DNA from: Allobosea lathyri
Lineage (GTDB): Bacteria; Pseudomonadota; Alphaproteobacteria; Rhizobiales; Beijerinckiaceae
Direction: 5' to 3'
Length of the DNA: 64,000 nt
NCBI RefSeq assembly: GCF_900108245.1
Contig: NZ_FNUY01000001.1
Location: 434,001 to 498,000 of the forward strand
Shown piece by piece: positions 8,401-15,929 of this stretch. Every line of letters begins with the position of its first letter. Positions within the stretch are counted from its first letter, which is position 1. The notes below the pieces were generated by a model that worked only from the letters and a program-made list of their open reading frames with translations, made no database searches and was not told the origin of the DNA. The translations under genes and the position numbers were made by a program.

Positions 8401-9608
8401 GCATAAACCGGGTTGGTCGATGTCTGGTTGCCTCCGGCGCCGCCCGAGATGACGCCGGTCGCAGTGTTGGCAATGGTCCCGCCCCAGGCTTCCAGGCCCG
8501 CGCCGCCCGATCTTCGAGCGGACACGCCATGGCCCACATCGGCATCGCCACTGCCGCCGCCGGTGATCGTGGCCCGGTTGTCGATGGTGCCCTGATTGCT
8601 CAGGACGCCCGCACCGCCATGGCCGACAAATTGGCCCGACCCGCCGGCCCCACCTGTGATGGTGCCAGCCTGGTGGGACAAGGTGCCGCCATTGCACAGG
8701 AACAGCCCGGCGCCGCCGTTCCCGGCATAGGAGCCGTCGCCGCCTTGCCCGCCGGCAATGGCGCTGGTGCCGCCCGCTCCGGAGCCGACGGTGACCGTGC
8801 CGCCGTCGAGCAACACCAGCCCGGCACCGCCACCACCGCTGGCATCAGCGCCCGCGCCGCCCGCGCCGCCCGTGATGGCGAAGCCGTTCGTGTCCAGCGT
8901 GGCGCCGGCGCCTGTCAGAACAAGGCCGCCAGCACCGCCGCCGGCACTGCCATCCCCGGCCAGGCTGCCAGCCGGACGATTCAATCCAGCCGCGCCAGCT
9001 CCGCCGGCAAAGCCCGAGCCAAGCTGGAAGGGAGATGTCGTGTTCAGGACAGTGCCGACGCCTCCGGCTCCGCCCGCTCCGCCATCGCCGGGAAATGCGT
9101 TGTCGAGGCTGCCCTCACCACCGCCGCCACCACCACCGGCCGCGAGATCATTGGGCGTTCCGGGGGCCCCGCCTGCGCCGCCGAGCCCTCCAGCGCCATT
9201 ATCTCCGGTTCCGCCCGGCGAGGCGGAGCCGCCGGGAGTCTGCGCCGCATCGCCGCCAGCCCCTGTCAATCCAAGTGACCCGCCGCCGGCCCCGCCGCCG
9301 CCACCTGCGATGCCGCCAGCTCCATAGCTCGTGCCAGTGCCACCACCCGTACCGCCACCCTGAGTGATCTGCTGCGCGGCAGCCGGGTAGGGCAACAGCA
9401 ACAGCCCCGCGCCAAGCGACAATCCCAGCGAAAGGCAGGTCCAGGAGGTCGTCATACGCAGGCTTTTCCGCCGCCGCGAAACGGAACCGGCACGCGTGCC
9501 AATCTCCCCACCGGCATCGGCGAGCAAACTTGATCGCGACGCCGGCGCCGCGATGGCGCAGTGAGACGCAAGCGGGCGCATCAGCGAACCGCGTCCGCGA
9601 ACCGTCAT
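5403..9608 (-). CDS. Autotransporter (type Va) with Gly-rich passenger
   Basis: A 1401-residue outer-membrane autotransporter. A long N-terminal extension precedes a hydrophobic signal sequence (about 58-78, ending PAAAQQ). The passenger is extremely Gly/Ala-rich to about residue 480, with repeated GGAGG and ITGGAGG units typical of beta-helix turns. It then carries at least three autotransporter-associated beta-strand repeats of the form LTKxGxGxLxLxGxNxYxG near residues 610, 705 and 830. The beta-barrel occupies roughly 1115-1401 and ends in the terminal SF motif recognised by the Bam complex. A GGGGGA run sits before the ATG at 9608; ATG 9455 directly before the signal core is the alternative start. 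It is divergent from a two-component system. Confidence 0.93.
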   Translation of the reverse strand: MTVRGRGSLMRPLASHCAIAAPASRSSLLADAGGEIGTRAGSVSRRRKSLRMTTSWTCLSLGLSLGAGLLLLPYPAAAQQITQGGGTGGGTGTSYGAGGIAGGGGGAGGGSLGLTGAGGDAAQTPGGSASPGGTGDNGAGGLGGAGGAPGTPNDLAAGGGGGGGEGSLDNAFPGDGGAGGAGGVGTVLNTTSPFQLGSGFAGGAGAAGLNRPAGSLAGDGSAGGGAGGLVLTGAGATLDTNGFAITGGAGGAGADASGGGGAGLVLLDGGTVTVGSGAGGTSAIAGGQGGDGSYAGNGGAGLFLCNGGTLSHQAGTITGGAGGSGQFVGHGGAGVLSNQGTIDNRATITGGGSGDADVGHGVSARRSGGAGLEAWGGTIANTATGVISGGAGGNQTSTNPVYAAGVGGAGVVFRDGQSASLDNAGTIRGGNGGTVVAGSNFGPGGVGIVGAASGGISIINSGSISGGLSGDGVRANAVALFGSNNRFEIWSGSTTTGNVLVHGGGTNNMLALGGSADGTVDIGNLVSSHTGFSAYEKTGSSTWALSGAGNQNWAIREGTLSGNTASMAGNLTFATGAGTRGVIFDQSADGSYSGTISGDGSFTKTNTGTLTLAGVQSHTGDTTISAGTLRMGTADALASSAGIVLQGSSTWDLNGYNQTVRRLEGNAPGTAVNLGTATLTIDNSAFFVFRGDISGSGGLTKTGSAGLNIFGTNTYSGPTNVAGGTLRIGQNGSIRNSAAINVSNGARFAVYEPNALSPTGAVTLAGAGSQFETVFDQRIGSLAGEADTSVILGPGAVLTTGANNTSTVFSGTIGSVIGDGSLTKVGTGSFTLNGTNQYEGATLVSAGSLIVNGSIAASSGVTVAAGSTLGGSGVVPTTVINGGTLSPGNSPGTLTVNGNLTLTPGSTYLAEIQGAVSDRVNVTGTASLAGTLRLMPLGGAYSFNSAYTLLSAAGGLGGTSFSPVDTTGSFGDGVTTAVSYTANTVQLTLTPKPLTPIVDPVVPTPEPASPRLGVGRPANAYAIASAIDAAVANGGDPSALFGIYDLPAASIPAAVNSLSGEVHTAAPAMAHVASDQFLRTMLDPTAAGRLGAGSAGPGTAALSGLARKGADQPVVPSRLDMPFYSVWGSAYGSHGRTDGNAGIGSARRNIDDAHLATGVDIRLMPGAVAGLAVSGGTARASLPGLRGKIDADVLQAGLYGVMQLGPVKLGGALSYARLENDVSRGIPALGSSLSSSYATTAWSGRMQASAALLSWNGLSVSPLAAIQATRARSPAVVEANWAGADAGVLALAKRNDATARSELGVQLDADTVFGGVPVTGHVRAAWAHYVQRDVDLTASLTGLPGAVFTATGAEVDRNSALLSAGMMARLSERVSLGLNLDGELSGNSARIGGSAQLRVSF

Positions 9609-9829
9609 GGAAAATCCCCCTTCTGTGGCGCGAGCGGGCCGACGGCCTTTTCAGCACCGCTCCGATCGCGCGTCCCTCTCCGGAGCGCCACGTCCGGCCC
9701 TTGCAGCCGAGCTGGCGAACGCGACTGCCACGCACCGACACCCCAACAGCGTCTCCACAAGTCGTCCGGCGGACAGCGAGGCGGATTCGAAGCAGGATAA
9801 ATCCCCGACTCCCGGCAACGCCATCAATC

Positions 9830-9859
9830 AATTCTGCTGAATTCTGACCAATTCTTGCA
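9830..9859. promoter_or_regulatory. Triple 10-bp direct repeat, candidate OmpR-family operator
   Basis: Three head-to-tail decamers start at 9830, 9840 and 9850: AATTCTGCTG, AATTCTGACC, AATTCTTGCA. A period of one helical turn is what dimers of OmpR/PhoB-type regulators use. It lies about 220 bases upstream of the autotransporter start. Confidence 0.55.
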
Positions 9860-10032
9860 GGACTTCTGCCGGAGCGGCGAAGGCGACTGCCCATGCCAAA
9901 AAAATGGCCGCATCGCCCCGTGACCCACCTGGCGCAGAGGCTCGGGACGTGCCGCGCAGCCCTTTTCTCTTCGGGCGCTCAAAGAAGTATTGTTGATGCT
10001 TAAATTTATCGTGGACAACCTGTCTAGCAATC

Positions 10033-10052
10033 AATTCTGACAAATTCTTGCA
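10033..10052. promoter_or_regulatory. Double 10-bp direct repeat, second candidate operator
   Basis: AATTCTGACA then AATTCTTGCA. The 20 bases match 9840-9859 at 19 of 20 positions, and the preceding CAATCAATTCTG (10028-10039) is also found at 9825-9836. It lies 100 bases upstream of the kinase gene, a good place for autoregulation. Confidence 0.55.
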
Positions 10053-10152
10053 ATCGAACCGCACTTGCACGACCATTTAACTCCTGCAAAGTGTAGGCTT
10101 CTCGCACTTGTCGAATGAAGCGGGCGGGACAGGCTCATGAAATTGCGCAGAA

Positions 10153-11601
10153 ATGCTTGATCTCAAAACCGTTCTGGTCGTTGCGCTGGCGACTGCCAGC
10201 TTGCAGGCCGTCGCCTGGATATTTGTGTGGCGGGCTTGGCGCCATCTCTACGAACTCAAATTCCTCGCAGCAGGCTTTGGAGCCATTGCGGTAGGCCTTC
10301 TCCTGATGCTCGTTCGCGGCGCGGAGCCGGCCGCTTCAGCCATCGTGCTGCACAACACGGTCATCAAGCTGGGCCTCGTGCTGCTCGCCGAGGGGCTCGC
10401 GCGCTTCCTCGGGCAGCCGCGCTACACATGGATCGGCGTCTCGCTGCTCGTCTTCCAGATCGTCGTCTGGAGCGCTGCCGTGGTGATCGACCCCGACAAC
10501 CTGGCGATCCGCATCCACAGCTCGACCGTCTTCACCGTGGTCATGATGTCGGTGATGTGCCTGGGGCTCGGGCGAGACAGGACGCAGCCTCCGCTCCTGC
10601 GCTGGATCACCATTGGGCTTCTCGCCGAGTACATGGCGGCCAGCATCCTGCAGAGCGTCATCGAGTATCGTCTGCCGGCCGAGTTCGACAGCGGCCCGAT
10701 CCTGGCGGACCGCAACGCCTGGTATCTGTTGCAGGGCACGCTTTTCCTGATCGCGCTTTTCGCCTGCCTGCTCTTCATGGTCAGCGCGAGGCTCTCCGCC
10801 GACCTGCGCAGGAATCACGATGCTCTGCTGCGGGAAGTGGAGGAGCGGCGAAAACTCGAAAGCCGGCTCAGCGCCAGCCTGGAGGCCGAGCGTGCGTTGC
10901 GCGACGAACAGGCGGACTTCATGCGCGTCGTGAGCCATGAGTTCCGCACGCCGCTCGCGATCATCCGCAACGCCGCCGACATGATCGGCTTGGTTGGCGA
11001 CACATCGCCCGCCGCGACCCGGGAGCGGCTCTCCGGTATCGGCGAGGCACTCAACCGCCTCTTCTCCCTGATCGACAGGTTCATGGCGGATGACCGGGAG
11101 AGCGGCTTTCGGCCGGAAGCGCTCCAGCTCGGCGCGCTGATAGGGGACGCGCGGCTGCATTTCGAGATGACGGCTCGTGGCGACCGCCTGCAGTTTACCG
11201 TGGAAGACGAAACAGCCTCTTTCGACGCCGATCCGGAGATGCTCGCAACGGTCATCATCAACCTGATCGACAACGCCTTGAAATACTCGCCGAACGATCA
11301 GCCGGTCCACATAGCAGGCAGGGCGGAGCATCGAGTCATCGTCATCGAGGTCCGGGACCGCGGCATAGGCATTCCCTCTGCCGAGCTGAGCAAGATCGGA
11401 CGCCGCTTCTTCCGAGCGTCCAATGCCAAGGCGAGCACAGGCACCGGCCTTGGGCTCTACTCGGCGCGCAAGCTCTTAGCCTATCATGGGGGAACGCTGC
11501 AGCTGCTTTCCAACGATGAAGGGGGAACGACAGCCACCGTGAGCCTGTCCTTGCCCCGTGAGGCGTCCGGTGCCGAGTTGCCAGAGGAGACGACGGCGTG
11601 A
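10153..11601 (+). CDS. Membrane sensor histidine kinase with 7-TM N-terminus
   Basis: 482 residues. The first ~220 hold about seven hydrophobic helices (from VLVVALATASLQAVAWIFVW to TLFLIALFACLLFMVSA) with only short loops, so the signal is probably sensed in or at the membrane. A short coiled coil leads to a HisKA domain with the phospho-acceptor His in VVSHEFRTPLA near residue 261. The HATPase domain has an N box (NLIDNALKYS), a G1 box (DRGIGIP) and a G2 box (GTGLGLYSARKL). Its stop overlaps the regulator start by four bases, so the two are co-translated. The divergent autotransporter gene is the likeliest nearby target. Confidence 0.92.
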   Translation: MLDLKTVLVVALATASLQAVAWIFVWRAWRHLYELKFLAAGFGAIAVGLLLMLVRGAEPAASAIVLHNTVIKLGLVLLAEGLARFLGQPRYTWIGVSLLVFQIVVWSAAVVIDPDNLAIRIHSSTVFTVVMMSVMCLGLGRDRTQPPLLRWITIGLLAEYMAASILQSVIEYRLPAEFDSGPILADRNAWYLLQGTLFLIALFACLLFMVSARLSADLRRNHDALLREVEERRKLESRLSASLEAERALRDEQADFMRVVSHEFRTPLAIIRNAADMIGLVGDTSPAATRERLSGIGEALNRLFSLIDRFMADDRESGFRPEALQLGALIGDARLHFEMTARGDRLQFTVEDETASFDADPEMLATVIINLIDNALKYSPNDQPVHIAGRAEHRVIVIEVRDRGIGIPSAELSKIGRRFFRASNAKASTGTGLGLYSARKLLAYHGGTLQLLSNDEGGTTATVSLSLPREASGAELPEETTA

Positions 11602-12293
11602 CGCATATTCTGATCGTCGAGGACGAAACAAGGCTGCGCAAGGATCTGATCGATTTTCTCGGCCTGTGCGGGTTCTCAGCCAGTGGGGTCGCAACGGCGC
11701 AAGAATTGCGGCAAGCGCTCGCGGACGGCAATTCACCGGATGTCATCATTCTCGATGTCGGCTTGCCCGACGGGAATGGATTTGAGCTCGCAAGCCAGAT
11801 TCGCGAAGCCCATCGCTGCGGCATCATCATGCTCACGGCGCTTGGCGACAGCGACGACCGTATCAGGGGGTTTGAGAGCGGCGCCGACATCTATCTCGTC
11901 AAGCACAGCACATTGCGCGAGATCGAGGCGGCAATCCGTAGCCTGCTGCGTCGAAGCGCCAGCCTGCCCAACGCGGCAAACGGGAATGGCGATCAATGGG
12001 TGTTGGACGGCACGAACTGGATGCTGGTCGCGCCCAATCACCGTTCGCTCAAGCTGACGGCAACCGAATTCGCCTTCATGAGTGTGTTGTGCAGTTGCGG
12101 TGGCGACATCTGTCAACGCGAGAGCTTGATGGAGACGCTCGCTCGTCCCAAGTCGAATTTCGGCAACCGTCATCTCGATGCCATGGTCAGTCGGTTGCGT
12201 CGCAAGATTGAGGAACGCACCAACCTGCCGGCGCCCATCAAGGTCGTCTATGGCGTCGGTTACACCTTTACGGCCACCGCGGCGGTGCAATGA
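11598..12293 (+). CDS. OmpR/PhoB-type response regulator
   Basis: 231 residues starting at a GTG that overlaps the kinase stop (GTGA). The receiver domain has the acidic pair in VEDE, the phospho-acceptor Asp near residue 52 in IILDVGLPDGNG, the conserved Thr in MLTALGDSDD, and Lys in YLVKH. The C-terminal winged helix (about 130-228) includes LTATEFAFMSVLC and a recognition region NRHLDAMVSRLRRKIE. This is the partner of the upstream kinase. Its expected tandem-repeat binding mode matches the 10-bp repeat arrays between the kinase and the autotransporter. Confidence 0.93.
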   Translation: MTHILIVEDETRLRKDLIDFLGLCGFSASGVATAQELRQALADGNSPDVIILDVGLPDGNGFELASQIREAHRCGIIMLTALGDSDDRIRGFESGADIYLVKHSTLREIEAAIRSLLRRSASLPNAANGNGDQWVLDGTNWMLVAPNHRSLKLTATEFAFMSVLCSCGGDICQRESLMETLARPKSNFGNRHLDAMVSRLRRKIEERTNLPAPIKVVYGVGYTFTATAAVQ

Positions 12294-12427
12294 GCATCCG
12301 TTGAACGATTGCTTCGGCTTTCCGCACCAGCGCGCACCGCGGATTGCGCCAACTCGACGATCAAGCGTCGCCCGAACCGGACACTCAGTGACAAGCAAAG
12401 GCGGCGCCCCTCAGGGACGCAGACGGA

Positions 12428-13300
12428 TCATCGCGCCCGTTTGGGCCAGGCTGCTATGCCGATGCCGGCTGTGACCCCGACAAGCCCCGCTGCCAGGCTC
12501 GCACTCAAGCTCTCGCCCAGCATGGGCACTGCAAGAAGTCCGGCTGATATCGGGTTGACGGCGACGGATACGGCGACCAGCGTTGGCGAGGTCCTCCCGA
12601 GCGCGTATGCCCAGAGATAGAAGATCAAAGCGCCGCCGATTACGGCGAGATAGGCGAGGGCGGACCATTGCAGGCCGCTCATCTGAGGAAACGCGGAGGC
12701 CCGTCCGCTCACCAGCGTCAGCAGAACAAGGGCGCTGGCTCCCACAGCCATTCCGGAAGCGGCGAAGGCGATCGCCGTCGAACGCGCGACAAAAGGCCGT
12801 GACCAGACGTTATAGAGCGCCATGCAGCCAGCCGCTGCGACCATGATGAGGTCCCCGCGCCAGGCGCCGGCAGGGGCATCGTGCAGGCTGCTTGCCAAGG
12901 CGACCGCAACGCCGGCCATCGCGACCAGTACACCGATCGACTTACGCAGCGTGAGGGCCTCGACACGCAACATCGCTGCCGCCGTCATCGTCAGCAATGG
13001 CAATGTCGAAAGAGCAAGGGCGGCTCGTGCCGCCGTCGTATAGATCAAGGCGGCGTTGAAGAGGATCGGGAACATCCCAAAGAACAGCAGCCCCAGACCA
13101 GCAACGCCGGCCCAGTCGGACCGCGCAGGCCAGCGTTTCGGCTGCGCCATCGTGAGTGCCAGCAGGACAAGAAAGCCGCCGCCGAACCTGAATGCACCCA
13201 TCGTGATCGGATCGAGCGTACCGGACAGGTAGCGCGTCGCGACAATGGCAGTGCCTCCCAATGCGCTGGACAGGATCGCCGCTGCAAGGCCCGCATTCAT
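12428..13300 (-). CDS. DMT-superfamily (EamA) transporter
   Basis: 290 residues forming about ten hydrophobic helices in two repeats of the EamA domain, the architecture of drug/metabolite exporters such as RhaT/YdcZ relatives. The N-terminal GGTAIVATRYLSG and second-half GGALIFYLWAYALGRTSP segments are typical. I choose ATG 13300 over the TTG at 13306 because a GGAGAC ribosome site lies before it. It is transcribed away from a LysR regulator with 90 bases between the two starts, a usual regulator-exporter pair. The substrate cannot be read; amino acids or small toxic metabolites are usual for the family. Confidence 0.88.
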   Translation of the reverse strand: MNAGLAAAILSSALGGTAIVATRYLSGTLDPITMGAFRFGGGFLVLLALTMAQPKRWPARSDWAGVAGLGLLFFGMFPILFNAALIYTTAARAALALSTLPLLTMTAAAMLRVEALTLRKSIGVLVAMAGVAVALASSLHDAPAGAWRGDLIMVAAAGCMALYNVWSRPFVARSTAIAFAASGMAVGASALVLLTLVSGRASAFPQMSGLQWSALAYLAVIGGALIFYLWAYALGRTSPTLVAVSVAVNPISAGLLAVPMLGESLSASLAAGLVGVTAGIGIAAWPKRAR

Positions 13301-13344
13301 TCGCAATTGTCTCCATTGCCGGCGCGCTTGTAACCCGCGAGGCC

Positions 13345-13363
13345 TTATTTCAGAATGAAATAA
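13345..13363. promoter_or_regulatory. LysR operator, perfect palindrome with T-N11-A core
   Basis: TTATTTCAGAATGAAATAA has 8-bp perfect arms around GAA, and its central TTTCAGAATGAAA obeys the LysR T-N11-A rule. It is 28 bases upstream of the LysR start and 45 bases from the transporter start, placed to control both. Confidence 0.7.
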
Positions 13364-13390
13364 TATGGATGATGATCACAATGAATTCGC

Positions 13391-14251
13391 ATGAGGTCGA
13401 CGGTGCTGGATCCTGATCTTTTGCGCGTCTTCGTCACTGTGGCCGATAGCCTCTCGTTCACACGGGCGGCTGAGCGGCTCAACCGAACGCAGGCAGCTGT
13501 CAGCGCGCAGATCAAGCGACTGGAAGAACGGGTCGACGTCCAGCTTTTCCGCCGCTCTACGGCCCGTGTCGAGCTGAGCGAACACGGCGAGCTTTTGCTG
13601 GCCGATGCTCGCCGAATCCTGGCCCTGCAAGATGCCGCAATCGCGCGCCTGGCGGGCCGGAACGCGCTCATTCATCTGCGGCTGGCGATCATGGAGGATT
13701 ATGGCACGAAGCATTTGCCGCAAATTCTGGCCGAGCTTGCCGAAAGGTTTCCTTTGGCGCGGGTCGATGTCGAAGTCGGATTGACCTCACGCCTGTTGAC
13801 GAGGCTCGGTCGGTCCTTCGACGTCGTCATCGCCATGCACCCGGCTGGAACGGGCGAGGGCGAATTGATCTGCCGGGAGAATGCGGTTTGGGTTGCATCG
13901 GCGAAGCGTCAGGTCGAGGAACTCGATCCGATGCCGCTCGCTCTCTCCAATCCCGATTGCCTGTTTCGGAACTGGGCTAGCGCTGCGCTCGATGAGATGC
14001 AGAAGCCGTGGCGGCTGGCTTATCTCAGTCCAAGCTTTGCGGCTGTGGAGGCGATCGTTGAGCAAGGTCTCGCCATAACTGTGATGAAGGCCAGCCTGAT
14101 AACGTCACGGCTGCGCCAAATCTTGCCACCGCAACTTCCGGCCTTGCCGTCTGCCGAGATCCGACTTCACCGCACGGCGGGACTTGCCTCTCGGGAAGAG
14201 GTTCTTGTCGACCATATAGCCGAGCGGCTACGCGCTCTCGCCGGGCTGTGA
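13391..14251 (+). CDS. LysR-family transcriptional regulator
   Basis: 286 residues. The winged HTH covers about 5-65 (LLRVFVTVADSLSFTRAAERL, then TQAAVSAQIKRLEERV and LFRRSTARVELSEHG). The effector domain follows from about 90 to the end. It is divergent from the DMT transporter with a palindromic operator between them, so it very likely activates or represses that transporter. The gene converges on the inositol-monophosphatase-family gene, with 77 bases between the stops and only a weak CTTGCG/CGCAAG hairpin there. The effector is unknown. Confidence 0.92.
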   Translation: MRSTVLDPDLLRVFVTVADSLSFTRAAERLNRTQAAVSAQIKRLEERVDVQLFRRSTARVELSEHGELLLADARRILALQDAAIARLAGRNALIHLRLAIMEDYGTKHLPQILAELAERFPLARVDVEVGLTSRLLTRLGRSFDVVIAMHPAGTGEGELICRENAVWVASAKRQVEELDPMPLALSNPDCLFRNWASAALDEMQKPWRLAYLSPSFAAVEAIVEQGLAITVMKASLITSRLRQILPPQLPALPSAEIRLHRTAGLASREEVLVDHIAERLRALAGL

Positions 14252-14328
14252 AAAACTAACCCGTTCTTGCGCCAGCGTCGCAAGCTAGGACGCCGCCAGA
14301 ACGCGGATCATGGCGAGTCGAGGAACCT

Positions 14329-15138
14329 TCAATCCCGCGCGCCGTAGCTCAATCGCGATATGAGCGCGTCGACAACTGGCGCCGGACCAATGAGCATGGG
14401 TTGCCGTGTCGGAAAGCCGTAATCTGGTTTGAGAAGATCAGACAGATCCAGAGCGGAGCCGTCCAGATAGCGCTCCACATGGCCAAGCGCCCGTGTGAAT
14501 GGCAGCGCGGGCGCGAGATCCCACAGATAGCAGGGGCCGGTGATAATGGCGTCGCAGCGGCCCGCGGCCAGCATCATGAGATGGTACAGGTTGGAGCCGA
14601 GGTTATGGAGCCGATAGCCTTCGACCCGGCGAACGTCGATCGCGTCATGAATCGAGGTGATCATGATGTTGCGGGTGTCGGCCGCCACGGATTCCGGGCG
14701 GCGGGGCATGGGCTCGCCGTTGAGAAGCGCCCTCCCGTCTTCGAAAATAAAACTCTGGCGCGGGATCGGGAAATGCAGATATCCGCTGACGGGGGTCGTT
14801 CCGTCGATCAACCCCATGCCCAGCCCCCATATAGGCAAACCGCGCGCGAAAGAGGCCGTCCCGTCGAGAGGATCTATCGCCCACTGACGGCTCGCGCTGG
14901 GCAGATACGATTCCGCCTCCTCTTCCGAGATCACGCCGATATCAGGCGTATGGGCCATGAGCCGCTCGAGAACATGGGTTGAGGCGGCTTGATCGGCCTC
15001 TGTCACCGCGGAGCCGTCGCTCTTGTCCTGTGCGCTCAGCTTGCCGTGAAGAGGCAGCGTGATCTCGTCATATTCGCGGAACACGCGCGTCACGAAGTCG
15101 AGATGGCTGGTGGCGCGGGGAGGATGAAGAAGGGTCAC
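14329..15138 (-). CDS. Inositol monophosphatase family phosphatase
   Basis: 269 residues of the Mg-dependent IMPase/SuhB/FBPase fold. Metal ligands are visible: EE in IGVISEEEAES, then WAIDPLDGTASFARG (DPxDGT), and the C-terminal motif GPCYLWDLAPAL (WD). The start is the GTG at 15138, which overlaps the TGA of the upstream permease gene; longer versions would run through the permease in another frame. It is the last gene of importer cluster 1, so it probably dephosphorylates the imported compound or a product of it. Known relatives include the arabinose-phosphate phosphatase AccG of agrocinopine catabolism. Substrate not determinable from sequence. Confidence 0.88.
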   Translation of the reverse strand: MTLLHPPRATSHLDFVTRVFREYDEITLPLHGKLSAQDKSDGSAVTEADQAASTHVLERLMAHTPDIGVISEEEAESYLPSASRQWAIDPLDGTASFARGLPIWGLGMGLIDGTTPVSGYLHFPIPRQSFIFEDGRALLNGEPMPRRPESVAADTRNIMITSIHDAIDVRRVEGYRLHNLGSNLYHLMMLAAGRCDAIITGPCYLWDLAPALPFTRALGHVERYLDGSALDLSDLLKPDYGFPTRQPMLIGPAPVVDALISRLSYGARD

Positions 15139-15929
15139 GACATGCCTTTGACGAGATACTTTTGGGCGACGAAACACAGGACGATGACCGGGAGCACGGC
15201 GACAACGCCGAGAGCGGAGACTTCGCCCCACAGGATGCCGCGCTCGGTCTTGAAGAAAACGACCGCGGTCGAAACCATGTTGACCTTGGACGAGCTGAGA
15301 AACAGCGCGTAGGTGAACTCGTTCCAGGCGGCGAGGAAGCACATGATCGCCGTCGCAAACAGCCCCATGCGCACCTGCGGCAGCACGATCCTGACGAGAA
15401 CGCCAAGACGGCTGCACCCATCGAGCATCGCCGCTTCCTCGACCTCGGGCGCGAGCGCGGCAAGGTAGCTGCGCATCATCAGCACGACGAACGGAAGGTT
15501 GAAGACCATGAAGGTGACGATGAGGATCGTGTAGGTGTCCAGCATCTCGAAGGTGAGGCCGATGACGTAGAACGGCAGGACCAGCGCGATCGACGGGAAG
15601 ATGCGGGAGGAAAGGATCGCGAAGACGACGGCCTCCTTGCGCGGGAAGCTGAACTTGTGGATCGCATAGGCTGCGACCGTGCCAAGTGTCAGGCACACGG
15701 CGACGTTGCTCAGCGACACGATCAGGCTGTCGACGATGTAGCCGTACAGCCCGTGATTGACGATCGCGGCCTGATAGTTCTCCAGCGTTGGGCTGAAGAT
15801 GAAGCGCGCCGGCTCATAGAGCATGGCCCGCGTCTTGAACGATGTGACCAGCATATAGAAGACGGGGAAGGCGGCGAAGGCGCAGGCCAGCGCCAGCCAG
15901 GCATAGTCCCGCAGGCGAGCCTGCATCAT
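15135..15929 (-). CDS. Sugar ABC transporter permease (MalG type)
   Basis: 264 residues with about six membrane helices and the cytoplasmic EAA loop that docks the ATPase (EEAAMLDGCSRLGVLV, then IVLPQ). ATG 15929 overlaps the stop of the upstream permease as ATGA, showing translational coupling. It is the second permease of a carbohydrate uptake type-1 importer together with the genes at 15926 and 16833. No gene for the ATP-binding subunit is present in this cluster. Confidence 0.92.
   Translation of the reverse strand: MMQARLRDYAWLALACAFAAFPVFYMLVTSFKTRAMLYEPARFIFSPTLENYQAAIVNHGLYGYIVDSLIVSLSNVAVCLTLGTVAAYAIHKFSFPRKEAVVFAILSSRIFPSIALVLPFYVIGLTFEMLDTYTILIVTFMVFNLPFVVLMMRSYLAALAPEVEEAAMLDGCSRLGVLVRIVLPQVRMGLFATAIMCFLAAWNEFTYALFLSSSKVNMVSTAVVFFKTERGILWGEVSALGVVAVLPVIVLCFVAQKYLVKGMS

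Larger units (their letters stand above)
9609..10152. other. Divergent intergenic region, autotransporter / two-component system
   Basis: 544 bases without a credible gene. Local AT content rises around 9990-10090. It must carry the promoters for the autotransporter (leftward) and the kinase-regulator pair (rightward). The only clear structure is two arrays of AATTCT-type direct repeats, listed separately. Confidence 0.7.

Noticed and set aside
15139..15696. N-terminal extension of the IMPase-family gene to 455 residues
   Set aside because: The extension overlaps the permease gene out of frame; the fold begins at the GTG at 15138.
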